DNA of 64,000 nt from Streptomyces sp. NBC_01669. Its GTDB lineage: Bacteria > Actinomycetota > Actinomycetes > Streptomycetales > Streptomycetaceae. The stretch covers positions 2,294,001 to 2,358,000 of the forward strand of contig NZ_JAPEQG010000001.1 in the NCBI RefSeq assembly GCF_026339735.1. The letters are read 5' to 3'. The position numbers were made by a program, and so were the translations under genes. The notes under the pieces were generated by a model. It did not search any database, was not told where the DNA came from, and saw nothing but the letters and a program-made list of their open reading frames with translations. This document shows, in pieces, positions 26,908-35,853 of the stretch (within the stretch, counting starts at the first letter, position 1; each line of letters starts with the position of its first letter).

Positions 26908-27996
26908 ATGACAGATCAGACCTCCGGCACCGAATCGCGCACGCCCCTTGTACCCCCGTCAAGACGAGCGCCGCGCAAGCGCCGCCGCGGCCTCAAGATC
27001 ACGCTCAGCATCGTGCTCGTGCTGCTCCTCGCCGCCGGTGGCACCCTCTGGTGGCTGTACAGCAGCCTCGACGGGAACATCAAGGGCGTCGACATCAACA
27101 AGGCACTGGGCGACGACCGGCCCGAAAAGCTGCCGACCAGCGGGCAGAACCTGCTGGTCCTCGGTTCGGACTCGCGGGCCGGCGCCGAGAACAAGGAACT
27201 GGGCGGCGGCGGCAGCGTCAGCGGTGCCCGGTCCGACACCGCGATGGTGGTGCACATTCCCGAGGGCCGCACCAGGGCCGTCGCCGTGTCCATACCGCGC
27301 GACACCCTCGTCACCCGGCCCGAGTGCACGAAGGCCGACGGCTCGGCCGTACCGTCGGCGAACCGCGTGATGTTCAACTCCGTCTACTCGCAGGTCGGTC
27401 CGGCCTGTGTGGTCAAGACCGTCGAAAAGATGTCCAAGGTGCGGATCGACCACTACCTGGAGATCAACTTCGCCGGGTTCAAGGATCTGGTCGACGCGAT
27501 AGGCGGCGTCACCGTCGATGTTCCGCAGGACATCCACGACACGTCGTCCGGCCTCGACCTCACCGCGGGGCCGCACAAGCTCGACGGCACCCAGTCGCTC
27601 GCGTACGTGCGCACCCGGCACGGCATCGGGGACGGCAGCGACCTCGGCCGGATCGGGCTGCAGCAGCAGTTCCTGCTGGCGCTGCTGGGCGAGGTCAAGT
27701 CGCAGGATCTGCTGAGCAGTCCGACGAACACGTACAAGATCGCCAACTCGGCGACCAAGTCGCTGACGACCGACGACGGTCTCGCCTCGCTGACGTCGCT
27801 CTCGAAGTTCGCCCGCTCCATGCAGGGCGTCGATCCTGCCTCGATGGAGACGATCATGCTCCCGGTGGCATACGACAAGGTGGATCCGAACCGGGTCGTG
27901 GCGGTGCAGCCGCAGGCCAACACGTTGTGGAAGGCGATCCGCGAGGACGCCACGATCCCGGAGTCCGCGAAGAAGTCCCCCGCCACCGGCGGATGA
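26908..27996 (+). CDS. LytR-CpsA-Psr (LCP) family glycopolymer ligase
   Basis: A 362-residue membrane protein with a basic cytosolic N-terminus (RRAPRKRRRG), one membrane helix (about 32-53) and an external LCP domain. Family residues are visible in NLLVLGSDSRAG, RSDTAMVVHIPEGRTRAVAV and SIPRDTLV (conserved Arg/Asp around the polyprenyl-phosphate pocket), and later YVRTRHGIGDGSDLGRIGLQ. LCP enzymes transfer undecaprenyl-linked glycopolymers to peptidoglycan. Its position next to Stealth and GT genes suggests it anchors their product. The ATG at 26908 was chosen because an upstream in-frame ATG adds only a proline-rich non-conserved stretch. Confidence 0.85.
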   Translation: MTDQTSGTESRTPLVPPSRRAPRKRRRGLKITLSIVLVLLLAAGGTLWWLYSSLDGNIKGVDINKALGDDRPEKLPTSGQNLLVLGSDSRAGAENKELGGGGSVSGARSDTAMVVHIPEGRTRAVAVSIPRDTLVTRPECTKADGSAVPSANRVMFNSVYSQVGPACVVKTVEKMSKVRIDHYLEINFAGFKDLVDAIGGVTVDVPQDIHDTSSGLDLTAGPHKLDGTQSLAYVRTRHGIGDGSDLGRIGLQQQFLLALLGEVKSQDLLSSPTNTYKIANSATKSLTTDDGLASLTSLSKFARSMQGVDPASMETIMLPVAYDKVDPNRVVAVQPQANTLWKAIREDATIPESAKKSPATGG

Positions 27997-28034
27997 CGGA
28001 CAGCGCCGTGGTCGGTGCATGACACCCTTCGGGG

Positions 28035-28445
28035 ATGTTGAGCGAACCGGCCCTGGTGATCGTCGACGCGGCCAATGTGGTCGGGTCGGTACCGGACGGA
28101 TGGTGGCGGGACCGGCGCGGCGCGGCCGAGAGGCTGCGGGATGCGCTGGTCCCGTTCGCCGCGGACGGCCTGGACGGCTTCCCCGGTCCCGTCGAGCTGG
28201 TCCTGGTCGTCGAGGGCGCGGCCCGGGGCGTCGAATCGCGTCCCGGGGTCGGGGTGGAAGCGGCGCCCGGAAGCGGTGACGACCGGATCGTCGAACTGGT
28301 CGCCGATGCCGTGTCCCGTCCGGCAGCCCGCACCTGTGTCGTCGTCACCGCCGACCGGGAGCTGCGGCTGCGGGTGGAGGCGTACGGGGCGCGGTGCGTG
28401 GGCCCCCGTACGGTGCGGCCGGTGCCGCCGTCGCGTACCGAATGA
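28035..28445 (+). CDS. small PIN/NYN-like protein (often labelled NTP pyrophosphohydrolase)
   Basis: A 136-residue protein. The start LVIVDAANVVGSVPDGWWRD carries the Asp-x-x-Asn pattern of NYN/YacP PIN-like nucleases. VEAAPGSGDDRIVELVADAV and TCVVVTADRELRLRVEAYGA supply the further acidic residues expected for metal binding. Streptomyces homologues are often annotated as NTP pyrophosphohydrolase without obvious motif support; the nuclease-like fold fits better. It ends 10 bp from the convergent permease gene. Confidence 0.6.
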   Translation: MLSEPALVIVDAANVVGSVPDGWWRDRRGAAERLRDALVPFAADGLDGFPGPVELVLVVEGAARGVESRPGVGVEAAPGSGDDRIVELVADAVSRPAARTCVVVTADRELRLRVEAYGARCVGPRTVRPVPPSRTE

Positions 28446-28455
28446 TCCACGTGAA

Positions 28456-29967
28456 CTATGGCCGGCTGACGGGCTGGTTGATCCGGCTGTGACTGCGTCC
28501 GTACGTGAAGTAGATGATCACGCCGATGGCCATCCAGATGGCGAACCGGAGCCACGTCTCGGCCGGCAGATTGAGCATCAGCCACACCGACGCGGCCACC
28601 GAGAGGATCGGGAGCACCGGCACCCACGGGGTGCGGAACGCGCGGTGCAGATCGGGGCGGGTGCGACGCAGCACCATGACGCCCAGCGCGACGACGACGA
28701 ACGCGAAGAGCGTGCCGATGTTCACCAGCGTCGCCAGCTCGTTGATGCTGGTGAAGCCGGCGACGATCGCGATGATCACGCCGAGCAGGATGGTCGGGCG
28801 GTACGGGGTGCCGAACTTCGGGTGTGTCTTGGAGAAGAACCGCGGGAGCAGCCCGTCGCGGCTCATCGCGAAGAACACCCGGGTCTGACCCAGCAGCAGG
28901 ATCATGCACACCGTCGTCAGGCCGACCGCCGCGCCGAAGCTGATGAATCCGGCGTAGACGGGGTGGCCGACGGCCTTGAAGGCATCGGCCAGGGGGGCGC
29001 TCACCGACAGTTCGGTGTAGTGCTCCATGCCGGTGACCACCAGCGAGACGGCGACGTAGAGCACCGTGCAGATGAAGAGCGAAGCGAGGATGCCGCGTGG
29101 CACGTCTCGCTGCGGGAGCTTGGTCTCCTCGGCGGCCGTCGCGACGACGTCGAAGCCGATGAAGGCGAAGAAGACGACGGAGGCTGCGGTGAAGATGCCC
29201 ATGACGCCGAAGTTCGTGGGCGCGTAACCGAAGATCAGCTGGATCAGCGGCGCGGTCAGTCCGGAGCCGGCCGGCTGCGGCTGCGCCGGCGGGATGAAGG
29301 GCGAGTAGTTGGCGGCCTTGATGAAGAAGAGCCCCGCGATGATCACGATCATGACAACGGCCAGCTTGATGGCGACCACGACCGTCGTGACCCGGGCGGA
29401 GAGCTTCATGCCGAGCACCAGGATGACGGTCAGGACGACCACCAGGACGAAGGCCAGAACGTCGAAGCCGAATCCTGGTGCCGCATCCGGCCCGGAGAGC
29501 ACGTCGGGCATGTGCCAGCCGACGTTGTCCATCAGCGAGCGGACGTAGCCGGACCATCCGACCGCCACCACCGCCGTGCCCAGGGCGAACTCCAGCACCA
29601 GGTCCCAGCCGATGATCCAGGCGACCAGCTCGCCGAGCGAGGCGTACGAGAAGGTGTAGGCGGACCCCGCGACCGGCACGGTGGAGGCGAACTCGGCGTA
29701 GCAGAGCGCGGCCAGGGCGCAGACGATGCCCGCGGCCACGAAGGCGAGGGACGTGGCGGGCCCCGCGGTCTCCTTCGCCACCTTGCCGGTGAGGACGAAG
29801 ATGCCGGTGCCGATGATGACACCCACCCCGAAGACCGTGAGGTCCAGGGCGGAGAGTGACTTCTTGAGCGCGTGCTCCGGTTCCTCGGTATCGAGGATGG
29901 ACTGCTCGACCGTCTTGGTCCGGAACAGTCCGCCCTTCCTGGGTGGTGTGTCCTGCTGGGCAGTCAC
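28456..29967 (-). CDS. APC-family amino-acid permease (cationic amino-acid transporter type)
   Basis: A 503-residue integral membrane protein with about twelve hydrophobic segments, starting at the GTG at 29967 behind GGAGG. The first helix motif FGVGVIIGTGIFVLTG and the conserved VVFFAFIGFDVVATAAEE identify the APC superfamily, closest in layout to bacterial CAT-type amino-acid transporters (YfnA-like). It imports amino acids by proton or cation coupling; the substrate cannot be read from sequence. It is transcribed alone, 166 bp downstream of dxs and separated from it by a hairpin. Confidence 0.88.
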   Translation of the reverse strand: MTAQQDTPPRKGGLFRTKTVEQSILDTEEPEHALKKSLSALDLTVFGVGVIIGTGIFVLTGKVAKETAGPATSLAFVAAGIVCALAALCYAEFASTVPVAGSAYTFSYASLGELVAWIIGWDLVLEFALGTAVVAVGWSGYVRSLMDNVGWHMPDVLSGPDAAPGFGFDVLAFVLVVVLTVILVLGMKLSARVTTVVVAIKLAVVMIVIIAGLFFIKAANYSPFIPPAQPQPAGSGLTAPLIQLIFGYAPTNFGVMGIFTAASVVFFAFIGFDVVATAAEETKLPQRDVPRGILASLFICTVLYVAVSLVVTGMEHYTELSVSAPLADAFKAVGHPVYAGFISFGAAVGLTTVCMILLLGQTRVFFAMSRDGLLPRFFSKTHPKFGTPYRPTILLGVIIAIVAGFTSINELATLVNIGTLFAFVVVALGVMVLRRTRPDLHRAFRTPWVPVLPILSVAASVWLMLNLPAETWLRFAIWMAIGVIIYFTYGRSHSRINQPVSRP

Positions 29968-30050
29968 CGGCGTACCTCCACGCACTCGTCGTGTACGCCA
30001 TGATTGGGACTTCATCGGTCGCGGGAGGCTCCGCACCGGGCGATTTCACG

Positions 30051-30100
30051 CAGATGGGCCGGTCGAACCACCCGTACAGGGTGGCCGACCGGCCCATCTG
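30051..30100 (-). terminator. long hairpin terminator after dxs
   Basis: CAGATGGGCCGGTCG (30051-30065) pairs with its complement (30086-30100), and CCACCC/GGGTGG forms an inner stem with loop GTACA. Only small bulges interrupt the 21-bp pairing. Confidence 0.85.
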
Positions 30101-30133
30101 CCGTATCGGTCGCGGGGACCGTGCTCGAACAGG

Positions 30134-32062
30134 TCAGTCGCGCGCGGGTTCGATCACGGAGCGGCTGTCGGCGCCGCTGTCGTAGCGGCCGTCCAGCTTG
30201 GCGACGAGCCCGGTGACCTGACGGGCGATGTCCGGCGCGGTCAGCCCGATCTCGGCCATGACCTCCTTGCGGGAGGCGTGGTCGAGGAAGCGCGGCGGGA
30301 TACCGAAGTCGCGCAGCGGTACGTCGACCCCGGCGTCGCGCAACGCCTGGGCGACGGCGGAACCGACACCGCCGGCCCGGCTGTTGTCCTCGACGGTCAC
30401 GACGACGCGGTGCTGCTCGGCGAGCGGCGCCATGGCCTCGTCGACGGGCTTGACCCAGCGCGGGTCGACGACCGTCGTCGTGATGCCCTGGGCGTCCAGC
30501 AGATCGGCGATCTCCAGGCACATCGGGGCGAGCGCGCCGACGGAGACCAGGAGGACGTCCGGGCGGGCCGTGTCGGCCCTGCGGAGGACGTCCATGCCAC
30601 CGACCTTGCCGACGGCCTTGACGGACGGGCCGACCGCACCCTTGGAGAAGCGGACCACGGTCGGGGCGTCGTCGACCTCGACGGCCTCACGCAACTGGGC
30701 GCGGACCTGGTCGGCGTCGCGCGGAGCCGCGATCCGCAGGCCCGGCACGCACTGCAGGATCGACATGTCCCACATGCCGTTGTGCGAGGCACCGTCGGTG
30801 CCGGTGATACCCGCCCGGTCCAGGACGAACGTGACGCCGCACTTGTGCAGCGCGACATCCATGAGGACCTGGTCGAAGGCCCGGTTGAGGAACGTGGCGT
30901 ACACCGCGAAGACGGGGTGCAGTCCGCCGGTGGCGAGGCCCGCCGCGGAGACCGCGCCGTGCTGCTCGGCAATGCCGACGTCGTAGATCCGGTCCGGGAA
31001 TTCCTTCTCGAATTTGGTGAGGCCGACCGGCTGGAGCATGGCCGCGGTGATCGCGACGATGTCCTTGCGCTCCTTGCCGAGCTTGACCATCTCCTCGCCG
31101 AAGACGGACGTCCAGTCGAGGCCGGAGGTGGCGATGGGGAGGCCGGTGTCGGGGTGGATCCTGCCGACGGCGTGGAAGCGGTCGGCCTCGTCGAGGAGGG
31201 CGGGGGTGTAGCCGCGGCCCTTCTCGGTGAGGCAGTGCACGATGACCGGGCCGCCGAAGCGCTTGGCCCGCTGCAGCGCGGACTCCAGGGCTTCGATGTC
31301 GTGGCCGTCGATCGGGCCGACGTACTTCAGACCGAGGTCCTCGAACATGCCCTGCGGGGCGATGAAGTCCTTCAGCCCCTTCTTGGCGCCGTGCAGCGTC
31401 TCGTACAGCGGCTTCCCGACGACGGGGGTGCGCTCCAGGATGTCCTTGCCGCGGGCCAGGAAACGCTCGTAGCCGTCGGTGGTGCGCAGGGTGGCCAGGT
31501 GGTTGGCGAGGCCGCCGATGGTCGGGGCGTAGGAGCGCTCGTTGTCGTTGACGACGATGACGAGCGGACGGTCCTTGGCGGCGGCGATGTTGTTCAGCGC
31601 CTCCCAGGCCATGCCGCCGGTGAGCGCGCCGTCACCGATGACCGCGACGACATGGTCGTCCTTCTTCAGTACCTCGTTGGCCTTGGCGAGACCGTCGGCC
31701 CAGCCGAGGACGGTGGAGGCGTGCGAGTTCTCGATGATGTCGTGCTCGGACTCGGCGCGCGAGGGGTAACCGGACAGGCCTCCCTTGCTCTTGAGCTTCG
31801 AGAAGTCCTGGCGACCGGTGAGCAGTTTGTGCACATAACTCTGGTGGCCGGTGTCGAAAAGCACCTTGTCCTTCGGCGAATCGAAGACCCGGTGCAGGGC
31901 GATGGTCAGCTCGACCACTCCCAGGTTGGGGCCGAGGTGGCCACCGGTCTTGGAAACGGCGTCGACGAGGAAGGTCCGGATCTCTCCGGCGAGCTGGTCC
32001 AGCTGCTCGGGAGTGAGCCGGTCCAGGTCACGCGGTCCACCGATGCGGGTCAGCAGAGCCAC
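30134..32062 (-). CDS. dxs: 1-deoxy-D-xylulose-5-phosphate synthase
   Basis: A 642-residue thiamine-diphosphate enzyme that condenses pyruvate with glyceraldehyde 3-phosphate, the first step of the MEP isoprenoid pathway. The GTG at 32062 has AAGGAGG seven bases upstream. Visible motifs are [34 protein letters not shown], the TPP motif [17 protein letters not shown], the transketolase pyrimidine domain ([18 protein letters not shown]) with its catalytic Glu, and the C-terminal domain. Isoprenoids made here also supply undecaprenyl phosphate for glycan assembly, but linkage to the nearby locus is only positional. A tandem repeat lies upstream. Confidence 0.95.
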   Translation of the reverse strand: MALLTRIGGPRDLDRLTPEQLDQLAGEIRTFLVDAVSKTGGHLGPNLGVVELTIALHRVFDSPKDKVLFDTGHQSYVHKLLTGRQDFSKLKSKGGLSGYPSRAESEHDIIENSHASTVLGWADGLAKANEVLKKDDHVVAVIGDGALTGGMAWEALNNIAAAKDRPLVIVVNDNERSYAPTIGGLANHLATLRTTDGYERFLARGKDILERTPVVGKPLYETLHGAKKGLKDFIAPQGMFEDLGLKYVGPIDGHDIEALESALQRAKRFGGPVIVHCLTEKGRGYTPALLDEADRFHAVGRIHPDTGLPIATSGLDWTSVFGEEMVKLGKERKDIVAITAAMLQPVGLTKFEKEFPDRIYDVGIAEQHGAVSAAGLATGGLHPVFAVYATFLNRAFDQVLMDVALHKCGVTFVLDRAGITGTDGASHNGMWDMSILQCVPGLRIAAPRDADQVRAQLREAVEVDDAPTVVRFSKGAVGPSVKAVGKVGGMDVLRRADTARPDVLLVSVGALAPMCLEIADLLDAQGITTTVVDPRWVKPVDEAMAPLAEQHRVVVTVEDNSRAGGVGSAVAQALRDAGVDVPLRDFGIPPRFLDHASRKEVMAEIGLTAPDIARQVTGLVAKLDGRYDSGADSRSVIEPARD

Positions 32063-32179
32063 CCGTGCCTCCTTGCGTTTCGAGCTGGTCGAGCATGCCG
32101 ATCCGATGAGTCTAATGTTCCGTCTGCGCGCGAGGTCATCGGGCGGCGTGTTCGGGACCGGATCGGCTGCGGACGTGCG

Positions 32180-32226
32180 CTTTGATGCGTACATGCCCTT
32201 TGATGCGTACGTGCCTGCGTACGTGC
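32180..32226. repeat. 18-bp tandem repeat upstream of dxs
   Basis: CTTTGATGCGTACATGCC (32180-32197) and CTTTGATGCGTACGTGCC (32198-32215) differ at one base, followed by a partial third copy (TGCGTACGTGCG). They lie 118 bp upstream of the dxs start, next to the xylH terminator. Confidence 0.8.
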
Positions 32227-32260
32227 GTGTGCCCGGCACCGCGATGGGTGCCGGGCACAC
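32227..32260 (-). terminator. hairpin terminator of the xylFGH operon
   Basis: A perfect 14-bp stem (GTGTGCCCGGCACC, 32227-32240, with 32247-32260) and a 6-base loop, starting 16 bp beyond the xylH stop. Confidence 0.85.
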
Positions 32261-32275
32261 GCGCGGGTTCCGCGG

Positions 32276-33580
32276 TCAGGCGCGGCCCGCCGTCTTCTGG
32301 GTCTTGCGGGTGACTGCGTCGATGACGACCGTGGCGAGAAGCACACCACCGGTGATCATGTACTGGATCGGCGAGGCGATGCCCTGCAGGGCGAGGCCGT
32401 ACTGGATCGAGATGATGACCAGCACACCGAGCAGCGCGTTCCAGGTGCGGCCGCGGCCGCCGAAGAGGCTGGTGCCGCCGATGACGGCCGCCGCGATGGC
32501 GTTCATCAGAAGCTCACCGCTGCCCGCGCCCTGGTTGGCGGAGGTGATCTTGGAGGCGATGAAGAGTCCGCCGATGGCGGCGAAGGTGCCGGAGATCGCG
32601 TAGACCGAGGTCCGGATCATCACCACGTTGATACCGGCGCGGCGGGACGCCTCGACGCTGCCGCCGAGCGCGAAGACCTTGCGGCCGTAAGAGGTGCGGC
32701 GCAGGACGAAGTCGGTCGCCACCAGCATGACCAGGAAGATCACCACGGCGAGCGGCAGACCCTTGTACTGGTTGAACATGATGGCGACGGCGAAGGCCAC
32801 CACGGCCAGCGCGACCGTGCGCACGATGATCTCGCTGAGCGGGCGGGACGGGACGCCCACCGCCTCACGGCGACGGTTGTCGAAGAAGGACGACAGGAAG
32901 TACGCCGCCACGGCGACTGCGGCGAGGCCGTAGCCGGCCGCGACATCGCTGAAGTAGTAGCTGGTCAGCTTGGCGACCAGACCCTCGGAGTCGAGGTTGA
33001 TGGTGCCGTTGGAGCCGAGGATCTGGAGCATGAAGCCGTTCCAGAACAGCAGACCGGCCAGGGTGACGGCGAAGGCAGGGACGCCGATCTTGGCGAAGAC
33101 GTAGCCGTGGATCGCGCCGGCCGCTGCGCCGGTGAGGATCGCCAGGATCAGGGCCAGCCACTCGGACATGCCGTGGGTGACATTGAGCACCGCGAAGGTG
33201 GCGCCCGCGACACCGCTGACCGAGCCGACCGAGAGGTCGATCTCGCCGAGCAGCAGGACGAAGACAATGCCGACCGCGATCATGCCGGTGCCGACCATGG
33301 CGACCGAGATGTCCGAGAGGTTGCCCGCGGTGAGGAAGTTCGAGTTGAGGCTCTGGAAGATCGCCCAGATGATGATCAGGCCCAGGACGACGGGGATCGA
33401 GCCCAGGTCGCCGGCCTTCATCTTGCGCTTGAACTCGCCGAGGTATCCGGAGAGGCCCTGCTCGCGGACGAGCAGCCGGGGGTCGACAGCGGTGACGGAG
33501 CCGTCCGCCGCGGCGGGGTTCTCGGCGGGCGCGTCGGCAATCTTCGCCAGTATCGGCTTGGAGGTGTTGTCGGTGCTCAC
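32276..33580 (-). CDS. xylH: sugar ABC transporter permease (xylose/ribose type)
   Basis: A 434-residue permease with about ten membrane segments after a ~60-residue cytosolic N-terminus. The BPD_transp_2 family signature is present (GTGMIAVGIVFVLLLGEIDL, then LFGGRGRTWNALLGVLVI). It imports a pentose or related monosaccharide with XylF and XylG. The GTG start overlaps the xylG stop by 4 bp. By gene order it matches S. coelicolor SCO6011, part of the xylFGH system beside rok7B7 (from memory). Confidence 0.9.
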   Translation of the reverse strand: MSTDNTSKPILAKIADAPAENPAAADGSVTAVDPRLLVREQGLSGYLGEFKRKMKAGDLGSIPVVLGLIIIWAIFQSLNSNFLTAGNLSDISVAMVGTGMIAVGIVFVLLLGEIDLSVGSVSGVAGATFAVLNVTHGMSEWLALILAILTGAAAGAIHGYVFAKIGVPAFAVTLAGLLFWNGFMLQILGSNGTINLDSEGLVAKLTSYYFSDVAAGYGLAAVAVAAYFLSSFFDNRRREAVGVPSRPLSEIIVRTVALAVVAFAVAIMFNQYKGLPLAVVIFLVMLVATDFVLRRTSYGRKVFALGGSVEASRRAGINVVMIRTSVYAISGTFAAIGGLFIASKITSANQGAGSGELLMNAIAAAVIGGTSLFGGRGRTWNALLGVLVIISIQYGLALQGIASPIQYMITGGVLLATVVIDAVTRKTQKTAGRA

Positions 33581-34356
33581 TTCTGGGCCTCCCCGTTGCG
33601 CGCCGCGCGGCGGGTCACGGCATTGTCCGTGGCGCCCGTGATCGCGGAGATGATCTCTTCCTGCGAGGTGGTCGCGACGTCGAAGACGCCGTTGTTGCGG
33701 CCCAGCCGGAGCACGGCCACCTTGTCGGCGACCGCCTTGACGTCGGCCATGTTGTGGCTGATGAGGATCACCGCGTGACCGCGCTCGCGCAGCCGCTCGA
33801 CGAGGTCGAGGACCTGAGCGGTCTGCTCGACGCCGAGGGCCGCGGTCGGCTCGTCGAGGATGACGAGCTTCGGCTCACCGAGCATCGAACGGGCGATGGC
33901 CACGGTCTGGCGCTGACCGCCGGAGAGCGAGGCGATCGGGATACGGACGCTGGGTATGCGGATCGACAGCGTGCTGAGGAGCTCGCGGGAGCGGCGCTCC
34001 ATCTCGACCTCGTTGAGGACTCCGAACTTACGGAGCTCCCGGCCGAGGTAGAGGTTGCCGACGACATCGATGTTGTCGCAGAGCGCCAGGTCCTGATAGA
34101 CGGTCGCGATGCCCAGGTTCTGGGCGTCGTGCGGCCGGTTGATCTGGACGCTCTTGCCTTCCCACTCGATGACTCCGTCATCGATGGGGTGGACCCCGGC
34201 GATCGTCTTGACCAGCGTTGATTTACCGGCGCCGTTGTCGCCGACCAGGGCGACCACCTCGCCGGCGTGGACCTCGAGCTCTACATCGGTGAGCGCCTGA
34301 ACGGCACCGAATCGCTTGGAGACCCCTCGCAACGCCAACACGGGCGTAGCGGACAC
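33577..34356 (-). CDS. xylG: sugar ABC transporter ATP-binding protein
   Basis: A 259-residue ATPase with Walker A GDNGAGKST, Q-loop in ATVYQDLAL, signature SLSGGQRQ, Walker B LVILDEPTAA and switch histidine in ILISHNMAD. It has a single nucleotide-binding domain, whereas RbsA/XylG of enterobacteria are double-length. The GTG at 34356 was preferred over an ATG nine bases upstream, because AAGGAG directly abuts that ATG but sits nine bases from the GTG. It energises XylFH import. Confidence 0.92.
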   Translation of the reverse strand: MSATPVLALRGVSKRFGAVQALTDVELEVHAGEVVALVGDNGAGKSTLVKTIAGVHPIDDGVIEWEGKSVQINRPHDAQNLGIATVYQDLALCDNIDVVGNLYLGRELRKFGVLNEVEMERRSRELLSTLSIRIPSVRIPIASLSGGQRQTVAIARSMLGEPKLVILDEPTAALGVEQTAQVLDLVERLRERGHAVILISHNMADVKAVADKVAVLRLGRNNGVFDVATTSQEEIISAITGATDNAVTRRAARNGEAQK

Positions 34357-34456
34357 GTGAACCATCTCCTTCGCCGCCTGACCGGCGGGGATGCCGCGCC
34401 GGGGGAGGGCGCGGTGGTCGAGCAGAAGAGAACAAAAGAGTGCGGAAGCGTTCCGC

Positions 34457-34502
34457 CCGGCGCCCCGCCCGATAGCGGGACGGTTGATGTGCGGGGCGCC
34501 GG
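34457..34502 (-). promoter_or_regulatory. intercistronic hairpin between xylF and xylG
   Basis: CCGGCGCCCCGC (34457-34468) pairs with GCGGGGCGCCGG (34491-34502). A palindrome GCGGAAGCGTTCCGC (34442-34456) adjoins it. The structure lies in the 261-bp gap after xylF in the direction of transcription, where such hairpins commonly stabilise binding-protein mRNA and lower downstream expression. Confidence 0.6.
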
Positions 34503-34617
34503 ACAGGTTTCCATGGATGCAAGTCGCCGAGGAATCAGCTGACTTGCTGCCGAAGCAGGGGCAACTCGCCTTGTGCGTAAGGCCATTGCCCGGCCGTGCT
34601 TACGGCGAGGGTGCGGC

Positions 34618-35733
34618 CTACTTCAGGCCGAGCTTGTCACAGGCGGCCTTGTAGTTGGCCGTGCAGATCTCGTCCAGCGTGTAGACGCCGTCCTTGAGGA
34701 CGGTGTCCTTGATGTTGTCCTTGGTCAGCGAGACGACCGGGACCAGGAACGTGGGAACGCCCTTGTTGGTGGGGCTGTCGACCGTGGACGTGGCGATCGA
34801 GTCGAGCTTCTTGCCCTGGGCCAGCGCCACGGCCATCGCGGCAGCGGCCTCGCCCTCGGGGCCGTACGGCTTGTAGACGCTCATGAACTGCTCACCGGCG
34901 ACGATGCGCTGCACGCCGGCCAGCTCGGCGTCCTGGCCGGTCACCGGCGGGAGCTTGGAGAGACCGGCGGCCTTGAGGGCGGTGATGATGCCGCCCGCCA
35001 TGCCGTCGTTGGCGGAGTAGACGCCGTCGATCTTGCCCTTGCCGAGGGCCGAGATCGCCGCCTCCATGTTGGCGTTGGCGTTCTCCGGCTTCCACTCCTT
35101 GGTGTCGTACTCCTTGCCGACCTTGACCTTGCCGTCGAGCTCCGCCTTGGCGCCCTTCTTGAAGAGCGCGGCGTTCGGGTCGGTGATCGCGCCATTCATC
35201 ATCACGATCGTGCCGCCGTTGGCCTTGGAGCCCATGGCCTCAAGCAGGGCCTTGCCCTGGACGTGGCCGACCTCTTCGTTGTCGAAGGAGGTGTAGGCGT
35301 CGATCGGGCCCTCGGCGAGACGGTCGAAGGCGACGACAGGGATGCCCGCGTCCTTGGCCTTCTTCACCGCGCCCGCGATGGCCTTGGAGTCCACCGAGTC
35401 GACGATCAGCGCGTCGACCTTGTTGGTGATCATGGTGTCGACCTGCTGCGTCTGCAGCGTGGCGTCCTGCTTGGCGTTGGCGTAGATGACCTTCGCCTTG
35501 CCGCCGGTGAGATCGCTGATCTTCTTCTCGATGATCGGCTTGTCGAACTTCTCGTACCGGGCCGTCTGGTTCTCGGGAAGGAGCAGACCGATCTTGAGAT
35601 CGTTGCCCTTCTTCGCGGAGCCGGTGTCCGTGGCCTTGTCGCCGGACTCCTTGGCGCTGCCGCAAGCGGCGAGCGAGACAGCCATCGCGGTGGCGGCAAC
35701 GGCAACGGCGGCACGACGCATACGCGTGTTCAT
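34618..35733 (-). CDS. xylF: sugar ABC transporter substrate-binding lipoprotein
   Basis: A 371-residue periplasmic-binding-protein type I lipoprotein with a signal peptide ending in lipobox LAAC (lipidated Cys24), then a Gly/Ser/Lys spacer and the two-lobe sugar-binding domain (KIGLLLPENQTARYEKFDKP, VDALIVDSVDSKAIAGAV, AGIPVVAFDRLAEG, GVYSANDGMAGGIITAL). The start has GGGAGG upstream. It captures the sugar outside the membrane for XylGH. The regulator gene rok7B7 lies directly upstream in the same direction, 120 bp away, so it may control and partly co-express this operon. Confidence 0.92.
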   Translation of the reverse strand: MNTRMRRAAVAVAATAMAVSLAACGSAKESGDKATDTGSAKKGNDLKIGLLLPENQTARYEKFDKPIIEKKISDLTGGKAKVIYANAKQDATLQTQQVDTMITNKVDALIVDSVDSKAIAGAVKKAKDAGIPVVAFDRLAEGPIDAYTSFDNEEVGHVQGKALLEAMGSKANGGTIVMMNGAITDPNAALFKKGAKAELDGKVKVGKEYDTKEWKPENANANMEAAISALGKGKIDGVYSANDGMAGGIITALKAAGLSKLPPVTGQDAELAGVQRIVAGEQFMSVYKPYGPEGEAAAAMAVALAQGKKLDSIATSTVDSPTNKGVPTFLVPVVSLTKDNIKDTVLKDGVYTLDEICTANYKAACDKLGLK

Positions 35734-35853
35734 TCTCGAACCTCCCTGACGAGGCCGCGACGTTGCGGCCGAGGTGGCTGGAAGTCAACTCGGCCGCGAC
35801 GTCAGCGTCAAGGAGTAAATCCTTAACGAGATGACAACGGTGCCATTCGTTAT

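Noticed and set aside
29726..32185. An 819-codon plus-strand frame over the dxs region
   Set aside because: It is antisense to dxs and the permease; there is no ribosome site and composition is antisense-like.
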